Shown here: positions 21,516 through 32,837 of the stretch, piece by piece
How positions within the stretch are numbered: position 1 is the first letter of the stretch
How the letters are laid out: every line of letters starts with the position of its first letter
DNA from: Ampullaceana balthica
Taxonomy: Eukaryota; Mollusca; Gastropoda; Lymnaeidae
NCBI GenBank assembly: GCA_944989445.1
Contig: CALYLW010000560.1
Location: forward strand, 1-64,000
Reading direction: 5' to 3'
Length of the DNA: 64,000 nucleotides
Translations under genes and position numbers: made by a program
Notes under the pieces: model-generated
The model's input: the letters and a program-made list of their open reading frames with translations, nothing else
Database searches by the model: none
Told to the model about the DNA's origin: nothing

Positions 21516-21960
21516 AGGTCGATGATCTTTACAATCCGGTTGTGTCCTTGACATTGTGGCGGCATTGGGACGCTTCTGCAGACAAAGACTGCATTAAATA
21601 TTGCGTTATAACTGCATTCTACATGCCGAGCTTTACGGTTCGTCAACGATTAATAAGCACTTAAAGTGTTAAGCTTCTCTAGCATAGAATATCTCAGAAA
21701 CACAACTCATGCGGAAAAAGGTTCTCCTATTCTGCATTAAGTGAAGTAGGCTACAAATATTAAATTTTGCTTTGTGGCATACGGCAAAGAAGATCTTATA
21801 TAGAGCATTTGTGTGTAAACTTTTTTTAGTGTCGAAGTATGCCTCTGCGAGTCACGAAAAGTCAAACTACTTCACTAAAAATATGTAAGGTTTTGTTTTA
21901 ACAAAAAAATTGTTGAAAATGGCATATATTTTGTTATTTTGTTTTAAAGAATAAGTTTCG

Positions 21961-22028
21961 GTGGGCAAACAAAACCTCGTTTTGGGCCGCATGTGGCCAG
22001 GGGACCGAAGTTTGCCCACCTCTGTAAT
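21961..22028. mobile_element. hAT-like terminal fragment (CAGAGGTGGGCAAAC)
   Basis: On the minus strand the text starts CAGAGGTGGGCAAACTTCGG and continues with GGCCACATGCGGCCC, a start common to hAT-derived repeats. The other end is not recognised. Confidence 0.45.
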
Positions 22029-22399
22029 ATAGAAAATGCCGGCGTGCATGCAGATATTAGCGATATTTTCTCTTACAAGCCAGCCCACTTGGGATTTAAA
22101 GATTCAACGCGCATGGTTTTCACAGAGCTGTCTTCTACCAGGTAACTGAATACACATCCTATATAATAAAGGGCAATGTTCTGTGCGGTCATCGATAGCG
22201 ATTGGTCCCTCAAACTCCTACAGACTCCTACAGCCAATCATTGGCGGAAAAAAATTATGTCTCATTTACATATTGAACGACGTTCAAAACGAGTTATTTT
22301 TGGTGCAGTTTGTTTTAGTTTTTTCCAATAATTTATTTTTAGCGGTGCGCTTTGGGATTTGAAATTTAAAAAAACTTTGTATTTACGGGTTATTTATTA

Positions 22400-22800
22400 T
22401 AACTCTGGACACACTGTGATGTGGGGGAGGGAGGTAGGGTCTCTGGAAAGACCGCGGTGTCGGGAGAGGAAGGGTCTCTTGACAGACTACAGTGTGGGGA
22501 GGTAGGGTCTCTGGACAGACCAGTGGTGTGGGGGCGGGGAGGTGGGGTCTCTGGACAGACGGGGGTGGGTAATGTTGTTATAACTATAATGTATAGTATT
22601 TTTGACGTGGTACACATGTATGGCAGTTTGAGACGGCGAGTCTCTCGACAAACTGCGGTGGAGGGGATGTAGGGTCTCGCGACAGACCTCAGTGTTGGGG
22701 GGGTCTCTGCAAAGACCACGGTGGCGGGGGGGGGGTAGGGTCTCTGGACAAACCGCGGTGGGGGGAGGTAGGGTCTCTTGACAGACGGGGTGGGTAATGT
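22400..22800. repeat. G-rich degenerate minisatellite (about 30-35-bp unit)
   Basis: The unit is close to GGGAGGTAGGGTCTCTGGAC followed by AGACCGCGGTG, repeated with many changes and one 90-base interruption. The open frames on both strands come from this repeat. Confidence 0.8.
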
Positions 22801-23044
22801 AGTGATATCCTTCAATGAACTTCACAGGTCACCCTACACTTATTCCTGTCCTTGGACGGGCTTTGTTGTTAGTATTTAAACAATATTCTAAATGGGACTA
22901 AATAAACCTAGGTCTGTGTCTAACAATACTGATAGAGTTGATTATAGAGTTTAACTTATCGATAATCATAAGGAAAATAGTTGATTCTGGATTTTTACGT
23001 ATCCTTATTCACAAAGAAACTAGTTGTTTGTAGATTTTCACATA

Positions 23045-23480
23045 ACAATAATCTTCTATATAGAAGGGGTGTCTGTAACGGATAAGATAAGATAATAATC
23101 GTTGAGAAATTAGCTGATTCTATTTTTTTACCTACAAATAATCATAAAGAAACTAGTTTTTTCCAGATATTTACCTACCAATAATATTAAGAAATTAGTT
23201 TATTCTAGAATTTAACTACAAATAATCATAAAGAAATTAGTTATTTCCAGATTTTATACCTACCAATAATAGAAATTTGTTTATTCTAGAATTTAACTAC
23301 TAATAATAATTAAAGAAACAAAGTTATTCTATATGTTTACTACCAATGACGATGAAGGATACTAGTTGAATCTAGGTTTTTACTCACCAATAATCCTTAG
23401 AAATTAGTTGATACTTATTTTTTACCTACCAATAATCATAAAGAAACTTTGAACGTCCTAGATCTTTACCTTATCGATAA
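23045..23480. repeat. about 57-bp degenerate minisatellite with a LINE/SINE tail scrap
   Basis: A scrap AATAATCTTCTATATAGAAG, GGTGTCTGTAAC and GATAAGATAAGATAA at 23,050-23,090 is the shared LINE/SINE tail. It is followed by 6-7 copies of ACCTACCAATAATCATAAAG plus AAACTAGTT and TCCAGATTTTT, strongly diverged. Confidence 0.7.
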
Positions 23481-24102
23481 TGTTGTGGCACTAGATAATC
23501 CTGACCTCCGCCGAATGCATCGCTGAATATCACCTGCTGTATTTTAATGCAATGTATCTGCTCTACTTCTTGCGTCACAGCTCTTGTTTCTTTTATGCCT
23601 GAGTTGGGGGGGGGTGGATTGAAAGAAGTGGATTTATGTAAACCCTAATCCACCCCGTCACACCATTCAAATCACACACAGTCAGTAATTGACGGTTCCC
23701 GGTGCACTGGTGCACATACGCATTGAACTGATATGAAAGATGTGAACTGGAATTCATTCCCAGAGACGGAATTAATTGTTATCCCGTTGGTTTCTGCGGC
23801 GTGTTTTGTTTGATAGATGTGTGAGGATGTTGTCCTCAACCAGGCCAAGCATTTAACTTATTTACGTAATAAAATATCAGATAGTGATAGAGCAATTTTA
23901 TTTCAAATATTACATCTATTTTGTTGCTTTAATTTCTAAGTCGGGCTCGTTTAAAATTGATAAATTATTAATGTTTTTTTTTAAATTTTATTTTCAAATT
24001 ATACTTTAACATTGATTAGGTCCGTTCATCTTGGCAGCCAGGCAGTGGCGTAGCTAGAACTTTTGCTGCCCGGGGCGGTCTCCAGTTTTCCGCCCTTTTT
24101 AG

Positions 24103-24215
24103 GGGCCGTCCATAAATGATGTCACGCGCCTGACGTCACACATTTGTGATGAGAAGGGGGGTGTTTAAGAAATGTGACGTCACGTCATAACGCGCAACTT
24201 TAAATAAAATGTAGC
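24103..24215. mobile_element. GGGCCGTCC-family end fragment inside the hAT element
   Basis: GGGGCCGTCCATAAATGATG is followed by TGACGTCACACATTTGTGA and GTGACGTCACGTCA blocks of the family. The opposite end is absent. Confidence 0.7.
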
Positions 24216-24454
24216 AAGAGACAAAACATATTCCAAATTTACACCCCCCCCAAAAAAAAACAAAACACCATTACCAATCACTATTCTTTTATTTCGTATT
24301 TGAAAAAAATATTTTTTTTAAACAAAGAAATTGTATACATCAGTATGTAAACATATTTATACATTTACATTCCTGCCTTTAATATTAGAAAAATCATGTA
24401 TTGTGCTATCAAAATTAAAATTATTTGTAATATCTTGTTCTATGGACTATGGAC

Positions 24455-25060
24455 AGTATTGCAAGATTATGTTGTCTTTAATCGCTCATTGTGGAACGAA
24501 GATAATTTTTTATCAACTTCAGTTTGGAGAAGCCCCTTTCATAACTAGCGACACTGGTAGCTATAGTTGAAAAAATTCATACCAAAATTACAATGTTGGG
24601 TACAGGATTTTCCAATCTATACTGTTGGATAAATTTTAATAGATCAAGGATCAAGGGGGCTTTTCCCTCGTTTTTCTAAAATAATGCCTCTTATTGTAGT
24701 GTAGGTACACCCATAAAAACCTGGATCCTTTTTCCTTCAAAATTGAACTGTTCTTTATCATTGTCAATAAAGTAATTTGTTTGATGTTCAAATGCTTCTT
24801 TTAGTAGGTTACATGGTATTACGAATATTTTCTTGCAAGGACATGCAACTCATCAAAGCGTTCTTTTATTTTCTTTTGTAATTCCTTCCATGGATAAAAA
24901 TAATTCTCGTTGTACTTGTTCTAAAAATAAAACCACGTCTTCTGAATTTTCCCTTTTCTCCTTCTAACTCGGCGTTCAGTTGATATTTCAATCTCTTCAC
25001 AAATTGTTTGGCTGATATAACAGCATTTTGTATTAGCACATCTCTTTGTTCCATGGCTTT
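24455..25060 (-). pseudogene. hAT transposase C-terminal remnant
   Basis: Minus-strand translation gives a degraded ERRVRRRKGK-type basic block near 24,960 and, near 24,470-24,560, YERGFSKLKLIKNYLRSTMS. The latter is the hallmark dimerisation block (ASAERSFSKLKLIKNYLRSTM type) at the C-terminus of ZMYM-like hAT transposases. Stops and frameshifts break it, so the host element is no longer autonomous. Confidence 0.8.
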
Positions 25061-25666
25061 GCATTAATTTAAAAAATGACGGGTTCCCATAAATTGAGAT
25101 CACATGAAAAGAAATAGATTACATGGAATTGAGTAAAATTTCAGCATCTGATCTCGTTTTCCTAGTTACTTCTTTAGATGTCAATTTTTCCAAGACGATT
25201 GAAATTTTAAAGTATGTCTTTTTGGAAATTATTATGCCTTGTCTATTGTGGTGTTTATTAACTGAGAAATTTGAATATTTTAATATTCTTGTCATAAATC
25301 TTAATCATTTTCCATAAAATAGACGAATTCAAATTATTTACACATTACTTTAATTGGATAGGCGTCACATGTTTAATGAATAACCGTATTTTAATGAAAA
25401 ACAAAAATTATTTGTGCTACTTTAATGTATTAAAAACAAAATAAATTTAATTTTTAATAACTTAGCTTAAAATAAAAATCTGATAACTGAAACAGTAATA
25501 TAAATTACTACATGAAAAGTTAAACACAATATTTGAACCACCATGCCTTGTAGCTACGTGTTCGCGCATCATTCTGCGAATGTCAAAATTCCACGTACAA
25601 ACTGTCATGGCGATATTAATAGCACATATTATTCGGCCCAGCGGAGATGTGTTTTTGCGTACTTTT

Positions 25667-27243
25667 CTTATCTTATCTTATCTGTTTACTAGACGCTCCT
25701 TCTATACAGAAGATTATTGCGTCCTACGCTTATCTATGGTTTGTGTTTAGTCCTGCATTTTTATTAGAGATTTAAATGTTGATAAAGTGTTGGTTTTCCT
25801 GGATTCTTCAGGCAACCCATTCCACGCCCGAATTCCGGACGGGAAGAAGGAAAACTTGTATGTGTTTGTTCTTGCATACGGAATAAGAAAGGTGTTTTTA
25901 TCCTTATGTCTATCTGAGGGTTGTATTAAGTTATCTTTGTGTTGTATTTCTAAATTAGAATTAATTGCTTTATGTATGATTACTACTTTGCTCTTGGTTC
26001 TTCTATCCTCTAGTGTTTCAAGGTTTAATGATTTAACTAATGGTGTTATTCTTGTCAGTTTTGAATATTCTCCAGTAATGAATCTGGCAGCTCTTTTTTG
26101 AATTTGTTCTAGTTTATCAATGTTTTCTTTGGTGGATGGGTCCCATACAGAAGATGCATATTCTAGTACAGGTCTCACTAAAGTGAGGTAGCATTTTAGT
26201 TTTATATCTCTATTACATTTGTTAAAGTTTCTTTTTATAAAGCCTAAGGTTTTGTTTGATTTTTTAATAACTTCATTGACATGGGGATTCCATGATAGTT
26301 TCTCATTTATTAAGACTCCTAAGTATTTTGCATCTTTAGTTTGGGTCAGTTCTTTTCCATGAATGTAATATTTTGAATTTATTTGTTTCTTTTTCTTTGT
26401 TACTCTTAACAGTTGACACTTTTCTGGGTGGAAAGACATACTCCAGTTAGTTTCCCATTTTATCAATTCATCTAAGTCTTTTTGTAAAATTTTGCTGTCT
26501 TGTTCTGATTTAATTGTTCTATAGATTATACAATCATCAGCAAATAACCTAACTTTTGTACCTGTTGAGATGTTGTTGGGTAAATCATTTATATAAATTA
26601 AAAAGAGTAAGGGACCTAGCACAGTTCCTTGTGGAACTCCTGAGTTAACCTTTATTGGTGCAGATTTAGATCCATTAATTATTACAGTTTGCTCCCTGCC
26701 CAAAAGGAAGTCTTGGATCCAGTGATGTAAGGAACCTGAGATTCCAAAGTAGTTAAGTTTTTGTAAGTAAACTAAGGTGGTGAACTTTGTCAAATGCTTT
26801 TGAGAAGTCTAGTAATATTGTATCTATTTGATCATTTTTGTCTAAGCCTTTTGATAGTTCATCTATTAAACCTATTAATTGTGTTGCACATGATCTGTTT
26901 TTTCTAAAGCCGTGTTGATGTGGGCATAGGGCATTATATTTGTCAAGGTGGTTAACTATTCTACTATATATTATGTGTTCTAGTAATTTACAGGTGATAC
27001 TAGTAAGTGATACAGGCCTGTAATTACCAGGGTCTGATTTATCCCCTTTCTTAAAGAGTGGAGTTACGTTAGCTAATTTCCAATCCTGGGGCACTTTACC
27101 CTGGTTTAGAGAGGCTTGAAAGAGAACTACAAGGATTGGGGACAGTTCATTGCTTAGTTCTTTTAATAACCTTGCAGGCAAATCATCTGGGCCAGTAACT
27201 TTGTTTATTTTTAGGTTTTTTAGGAGTGAATGTATACCTATCT
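25667..27243 (-). mobile_element. 5'-truncated non-LTR retrotransposon with GATAA tail
   Basis: From 27,243 the minus strand encodes the reverse transcriptase region and runs through a 3' UTR to a GATAAGATAAGATAAG tail at 25,683-25,667. The 5' half (endonuclease and N-terminal RT) is missing, the usual result of incomplete target-primed reverse transcription. The last 50 bases before the tail are the same as in the SINEs here. Confidence 0.9.
25747..27243 (-). pseudogene. LINE reverse transcriptase (Jockey/CR1-like), one frameshift
   Basis: The first part reads NKVTGPDDLPARLLKEL, FKKGDKSDPGNYRPVSLTS and FSKAFDKVHH. After a single extra base in an A5 run (plus-strand 26,758-26,762) the second part continues KLNYFGI, GVPQGTVLGPLLFLIYINDL, the catalytic FADD box, the thumb and YASSVWDP. 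It ends FPSGIRAWNGLPE. RT motifs 3-7 are present; motifs 0-2 are missing by truncation. The motif style fits the Jockey/CR1 group. The single frameshift and otherwise open frame suggest a young insertion. Confidence 0.9.
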
Positions 27244-27769
27244 CATATAAGAGTCATCTGTGACTTATACCGCTTAGTTTTCCAAACAAATGGACACCTT
27301 TTTTGAGCGATTTTAAATGTTTGAACGGTTTTGCGTTAGTTATAATATCCACTATGTAATAAAAAAAATGTTGTGCGAATCCGTTAATTAAGAATCGAAA
27401 TTACAAATATTTTTGTTTCACCTTGGTTTTCCCCCTTAAAAATAGGGGCGCTTGTCGGAAATAGTTGTACTTTTCAGATGCCCACAAATGCCGCCCCCTT
27501 AATGAGTGCCGCCCGGGGCGGACCTCCCCCACCACCCCCCCCCCTAGCTACGCCACTGCAGCCAGGACAACATATTTTATATTTGTCATTTAAGAATACT
27601 GCTATGGAAATATGAAAGGTTACAGTTATAAATTCGCAGATTCAGGCAAGTTTCAGACTCCTTCGTAAATGGAACCCTCTTCTAATTCATCTTCTCACGT
27701 GATCAACTCAATGATGGATGTGATCGAGCTTCTGGTGCGACATACTTTAACACTCTTATCCACTCGACT

Positions 27770-28075
27770 GACTACACCGACCAACAGTTGACTAACTTAG
27801 TCTATCGATTGACCAACTGAGTTCACCCATTGACCAAACTAGACTCACTACACCGACCAAGAGTTGACCAACTTAGTCCATCGATTGACCGATGTCACCC
27901 ACTGACCAACTAAACCGACCAACAGTTGACCAACCAATTTAGTCCAACGATTGACCGAGTTCACCCACTGACCGACTAGACTGACTAAACCGACCAAGAG
28001 TTGACCAACCAATTTGTCCCTCGATTGACTGAGTTCGCCCACTGACCGACTCGACTCACCTGCCCCATCCAACAA
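27770..28075. repeat. about 55-bp degenerate minisatellite
   Basis: The unit is near CCGACCAACAGTTGACCAAC then TTAGTCCATCGATTGACCGA and GTTCACCCACTGA. Internal GACCAAC and GACCGA steps give it a secondary four-to-eight-base texture. Confidence 0.8.
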
Positions 28076-28158
28076 CTGACACTTTCATCCATCTCTTCAT
28101 TCATCAGTCTTTCGACAAACCTCCCTATGATTAATGGATCCAAGTTGGGGTCTAAATT

Positions 28159-28314
28159 AATGTTCCCTCTAAAGTTCATTGGCCAGTGTGCAAAGTAAAA
28201 AAATTCGTGTGCAACCAATTGTTTGTGCAATATTTTACCAAATTTGCTGCATGGTAACTCAAAACTGGTGCGTGGCATTAGATGTGGTGTGCGCAGCTTA
28301 AAGGGAACATTGGT
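28159..28314. mobile_element. hAT-type MITE (CAATGTTCCCT family)
   Basis: The ends AATGTTCCCTCTAAAG and TTAAAGGGAACATT match the 14,236 copy, and the interior AGTTCATTGGCCAGTGTGCA also matches it. Confidence 0.8.
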
Positions 28315-28559
28315 CATAATACAAGATCTGTGTGTGTGTTGAAGGAGTGGGAGGGGGGGCGAGAGGCTTGTCAGTCATGGCTGAAAGACTTTGTTAGCTG
28401 AAGAGATACGTCCTTAAAGACTACATGACTCGCGTACTTTGATTGTATTCACATTATCTAATACTTCATTTATAATCCAAAGTAATTAGCTTTCATTGAA
28501 CTGGTTTAGTGTGTTCCTCATACAACGACTTGCTAGTACCATCAATAAGTAAGTTAATT

Positions 28560-29300
28560 CGGGGTGGGGGTGGTGGGAGTCAACCGAGCCCTTTTGACCC
28601 AAGCTGCGGACTTGACTGCAACCCGAAACCGACAACTCCTGGCAGGCAATGCCGAAGTCCGTTATGTTAGGTGTTTGTCACATATGATTACAGTCGCTGT
28701 ACGGATCTTAAGGCAGAGCATCTAGATGCAATGCCGATGGTGAAAACAAAAGTACCTGTTGAGGGTCGGGTTACTCCGAAGTGACCGTTTCGTCCCCCTC
28801 ATTTTACTAGCAATGCCATTGGGCGGTGCCAGTTTAGGGCCAGGAGCGCCAGTACGGATTAGCAAAAGGTACCGCGAAGAACGCAGCGGACGCCAGCTCT
28901 GAGGAAAACTAGTGGGGGTCACGCCCTATGTAGGTCATTGATGATCCTCCGCTTAGCGGCGGTCCTAACCATGGAGACTCGTGTGCTCCGCCGGGGTGGC
29001 GCCAAAGTGGTAGCGGGTCGTAGTAGGGAATTCCACCACTCCTTGAGAGGTCAATTTAGTGGGAGGCATTTTCGACTTTGTGTCCTGAATGCCCAGGTGG
29101 CCGCTTCAGAAGCGACCGCTCCGTGGGGGGTTTCTCAGCTTGGGATAGCTGAGGGACTCTGGGAAGACCAACGAAGCGCACTAGGCTCAGGACTGCTGAC
29201 TTTCTTCCACATGTAGGATATTGACCCAAGCAGCAACTCCCCACGGTATCACACCAAGCACCCAAATCATTTGAGGACCCCTGCAGTAGGTCTACGCGTC
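28560..29300. other. unexplained GC-rich block
   Basis: About 740 bases of near-50% GC DNA in an AT-rich setting. No long open frame with a recognisable domain is seen on either strand, and no second copy exists in the window. It contains CCGCTTAGCGGCGGTCC and CGCCGGGGTGGCGCC self-complementary pieces. It may be an unrecognised repeat or an old LINE UTR. Confidence 0.35.
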
Positions 29301-29696
29301 AACTCAAGCCAATAGTAATTTCAATGTAAATGTACTAAAAACATCATTCGGACTATGCACTTCAAGGACGACCGATATTTTAACCGTGTGCAGTTCCTTG
29401 ATTAAACAAAGTATACAGTAGCACCCATGAATTGGGTCGACTATGAAAAGAATCGGGTGGCTAGCGAGGTTCAAGTCAGTGCACTGCACACCCTACTGTC
29501 CCCTCCCTGTCTAGAACACTTGTGCGCATTGAATACTCGTTGTCTTGTCATAAGTAGCTCTACACTTTACGGGTAGATATGAGAACAAAAAAACCGTAGG
29601 AATATTTGCTCATGTGCTGGGGTTGGAAACATTCAGTGGCATATGGGAAGGAGGGTACAGTCCCTTTATTGTTTGGCTAGTACTTTTGCAAAATAT

Positions 29697-29815
29697 AAAA
29701 AAACTTGTGTGCAAATTTGCACAGCTTCCATTTTTGTGTGCAATATTTTACAAAATTTGCTGCACTATTGGGCGGCGTCGGTCAGATATCAGCTTAAAGG
29801 AAACGTTACTGCAGT
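29697..29815. mobile_element. fragment of the CAATGTTCCCT-family MITE
   Basis: TTGTGTGCAAATTTGCACAG, TTGCTGCACTATTGGGC and AGCTTAAAGGAAACGTTAC match the right half of the family; the left end is missing. Confidence 0.65.
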
Positions 29816-30160
29816 GTGCACTTTTAAAAATAAAAAAAATTGAGGTGAGGAGTTTTCGCCCCTTAGCCAGATTACATTTACCCCTACAAATGATATTTAA
29901 CGCTTTACAGAATCTATTTCTATGCCTTTAACTTTTTTGTTTGTTCTGATACCAAATGTAATTTTTTTTTAAAAGGGGAGGGGGGGTGCGTGGAGAAAAA
30001 AAGTAGCACGGGGGTGGGGGGGTTAGAAGAAAAAAAGTTGCACGTTTTTGGAAGATTGGATGGCACTTGCTGTGACTAATCCTATTTTATTTTATTCTTG
30101 TTAATGTTATGTTTTTAAGTCAGAACACTTGTGTTATTACATGATAAATGGCTTTAGACA

Positions 30161-30239
30161 GGCGAGATGGACATTAGGTGGCGAGATGGACATTAGGTGG
30201 CGAGATGGACATTAGGTGGCGAGATGGACATTAGGTGGC
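30161..30239. repeat. 19-bp tandem repeat (four copies)
   Basis: AGGTGGCGAGATGGACATT is repeated four times almost perfectly. Confidence 0.9.
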
Positions 30240-30985
30240 AATATGTTGTTGTTGTTTTTTTTTACAAACCCAGGTATTAATGACAGACACAGACAGGCCT
30301 GTTACAACACTGCCAAAAAACTTGAAAAAAAAACAACCAAAAAAAACAACAAAACTATAAAGTTAAAAAAATGTAAGTGAAACACATGTAAATTATTTTA
30401 TTTTTCAATTTTCACTGCAAAATATCAAGCAGAAAATATATAAATACAGTTTTAAAATATTTTTTTTTGCGTGACATGAAAGTGTTGACAATAATAACGT
30501 GGTATACATGATTTTTAAAAGTCCATCCTTTTTAAAATAACACGAATTCATATTGATGGATTATTGTAAACATTTTGATTAGGACTCTAAAACCAGAGGG
30601 CCAACAATGACGTTTAGAAGGCAATTCTTCATACATTACGTTAAATACTTTATTTGAAAATAATGAAGTTATACTAGAAATGGGTTAAGTGGAAAAAAAA
30701 ATGTTATGTTAATTTAATGGTGACTGCTGGGTACAAAAATTAAACTCACCAAAACTGTGTTGTGACTTATCTGTACTTGAGTCTGCTTACAAACACTGAC
30801 ACACAATTCATTTAGGAAACAGGGAAGCCTATCATTAATATATCATTTAAAAAAAAACTTACCCACAGAACTCTACCCTGAAAATTAAAATTAACAAGAA
30901 GTTGATGTTGATAGTATAGTTAGTGTATGAGGAAAAAAAATATTTAAAACTTAAAAAGTAAAATAACCTCTGCTGGCTTTAAACA
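30240..30985. other. AT-rich intergenic stretch
   Basis: Short A-runs and CAA-type runs only; no exon or named element is recognised. Confidence 0.5.
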
Positions 30986-30994
30986 CAAGTACAA

Positions 30995-31302
30995 GGAAGT
31001 TGATAGATCAGAACTTACTTTTGATGAGTACAAAGAAGTTGATAGATCAGAACTTACTAGTGATGAGTACAAAGAAGTTGATAGATCAGAACTTACTATT
31101 GATGAGTACAAAGAAGTTGATAGATCAGAACTTACTATTGATGAGTACAAAGAAGTTGATAGATCAGAACTTACTAGTGATGAGTACAAAGAAGTTGATA
31201 GATCAGAACTTACTATTGATGAGTACAAAGAAGTTGATAGATCAGAACTTACTATTGATGAGTACAAAGAAGTTGATAGATCAGAACTTACTATTGATGC
31301 TC
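30995..31302. repeat. 39-bp minisatellite (about 7.5 copies) with a GTAAGT in each unit
   Basis: The plus-strand unit is GAGTACAAAGAAGTTGATAG then ATCAGAACTTACTATTGAT; alternate units carry ACTAGTG instead of ACTATTG. On the minus strand each copy reads CATCAATA|GTAAGTTC, a consensus-like splice donor. The unit is a multiple of three, so both strands stay open; those frames are low-complexity and not taken as genes. Confidence 0.92.
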
Positions 31303-31310
31303 AAGAAATG

Positions 31311-32700
31311 ACCAGACAATAATGCTGGGAAAAAAAACAACAGCTTATCTCTAAATGAAATCTATATTTTAAAAAATGATTAGATAAAAATGTTGAAATC
31401 TTAAGGGGGCCACCAGCGGACTGTTACACACTGCAGTCAGAGAATGAATTATTTATTTACAAAAAAAACAACAACAACAAAAAAACAAACAAAAAACAAC
31501 TGATTCTTCGGTCAACAGTCAAATACTTTCACAGGAATTTGAAAAAGATTTTTTAAAAATGAGATCATATTATTTTATTGTTACTCTGTTTTGTATTTTA
31601 TCCTTTAACTATTTACTTTAAGAATAACTAAACTTAATCCAAAGTGGAATTGTTTTTAAAAAAATGTATTGTGATAATAGGTATGAGAAGGCTTAAAACG
31701 TAAAAGTAGTTTTCTGGATTTCAAACATTTTTGGTTGTTCATCCCATGTCTAAATAATGAAATATCATAAATATGGAAGAGGCTATTTGAAAGTACTATT
31801 TAAATTTCTTTTTTTTTGAATTACATGTCAGGTATGCACTGAGCTTAGGTGAGCAGTCAATCAGTAAACCTAAAGATGACCATAACCTTGTTCAGGAATA
31901 TAGAAATAAAAGTGAAACATGTTGTTTAAAACCATGTTGTTAAATTTGAGATTTTTTCCTGTGCATTTTCTGTTGATTAAGACTTATGTTGGATGGAGTG
32001 TAACTTTAACAAAATTATTAATAGTATAACAATAATTAATGTATTTTAGCAAAATGTTTCGCTGAGTAAGTGCTCACAAAATGTACAGTCAAAGGAGAGT
32101 AACGTTTAAAACAGCTTTTTAGCAGAGTTTTAAAAATTACAGCAATCAAAAGGATTGTTTAAATGTATTCCTTTAAAAGATAAAAGGATTTAATTTATTA
32201 TCTCCTTTTAATAAAAATTAAATTGAGCCAGGATAAAGTTTGGTTAGAAATATATTTTTTTAATATAAAAATCTTGATTAATAGCATAACTCAAAACTAA
32301 ATATTTTCTAACCATCAATAAACTGTTGAAAAATGAGTTAGATTTTTCCAGCACATAACAAATGCTTCACAAAGTTGAGATAATATCAATTCCTACATCA
32401 AACTGACTAGACTTTCAAGTTCACCACAGATTAATCTCAATGGTATTTTGTTGCATGATAAAGAAAAAATCGGAAGTCAAATTTTAATGTAGTTCTGAAA
32501 ACAAAATACAGCATAAATCAGAATTTAAAAAAATTAACATTAAAAATGTCCACTTCTAAGAAAAAATCTTCTAATACTATTTAATTGTAACAAATTTTCT
32601 TCCTAATAACTAATAACAAAATCTGCTTTTTAATTAGTGTATATTCCAACAAATGAGATTTTTATCCACAATCCATCATGGTTTAAAATATCTGTGTAAG
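31311..32700. other. AT-rich intergenic stretch downstream of NTAQ1
   Basis: A short CAACAACAACAAAAAAAC run lies near 31,470. A possible 33-base mini-exon on the minus strand (TTTTTTTTCCCAG ... GTAAGT) lies at about 31,296-31,328; see the findings. Nothing else is recognised. Confidence 0.4.
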
Positions 32701-32707
32701 TACCTGC

Positions 32708-32713
32708 TTTATT
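32708..32713 (-). terminator. polyadenylation signal of NTAQ1
   Basis: AATAAA on the minus strand lies about 95 bases after the NTAQ1 stop codon. Confidence 0.55.
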
Positions 32714-32775
32714 AAAAGTCATTATGAGGTGGTTTTCTTTGGCACATAAAACTGTGAAAAAGGGGTGGGGGGGGT

Positions 32776-32837
32776 GTCACAAGTAAACCTGAAAATTGTT
32801 GAAGTCATCACAAGTAAACTTGAAACTTGTTGAGGAA
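32776..32837. repeat. tandem duplication of the NTAQ1 stop-codon region
   Basis: TCACAAGTAAACTTGAAACT (from 32,808) is repeated upstream on the plus strand as TCACAAGTAAACCTGAAAAT (from 32,777). On the minus strand the end of the NTAQ1 reading frame, with its TGA, is therefore followed by a diverged second copy in the 3' UTR. Confidence 0.75.

Larger units (their letters stand above)
24043..27558 (-). mobile_element. composite hAT element with perfect 8-bp target duplication
   Basis: The ends are CAGTGGCGTAGCTAG and CTAGCTACGCCACTG, 15 bases in perfect inversion. CAGCCAGG flanks both sides (24,035-24,042 and 27,559-27,566). The 8-bp duplication places it in the hAT superfamily. The 3.5-kb interior holds a scrap of the GGGCCGTCC element, a minus-strand transposase remnant and a LINE that interrupted the element after its own insertion. 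Confidence 0.93.
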
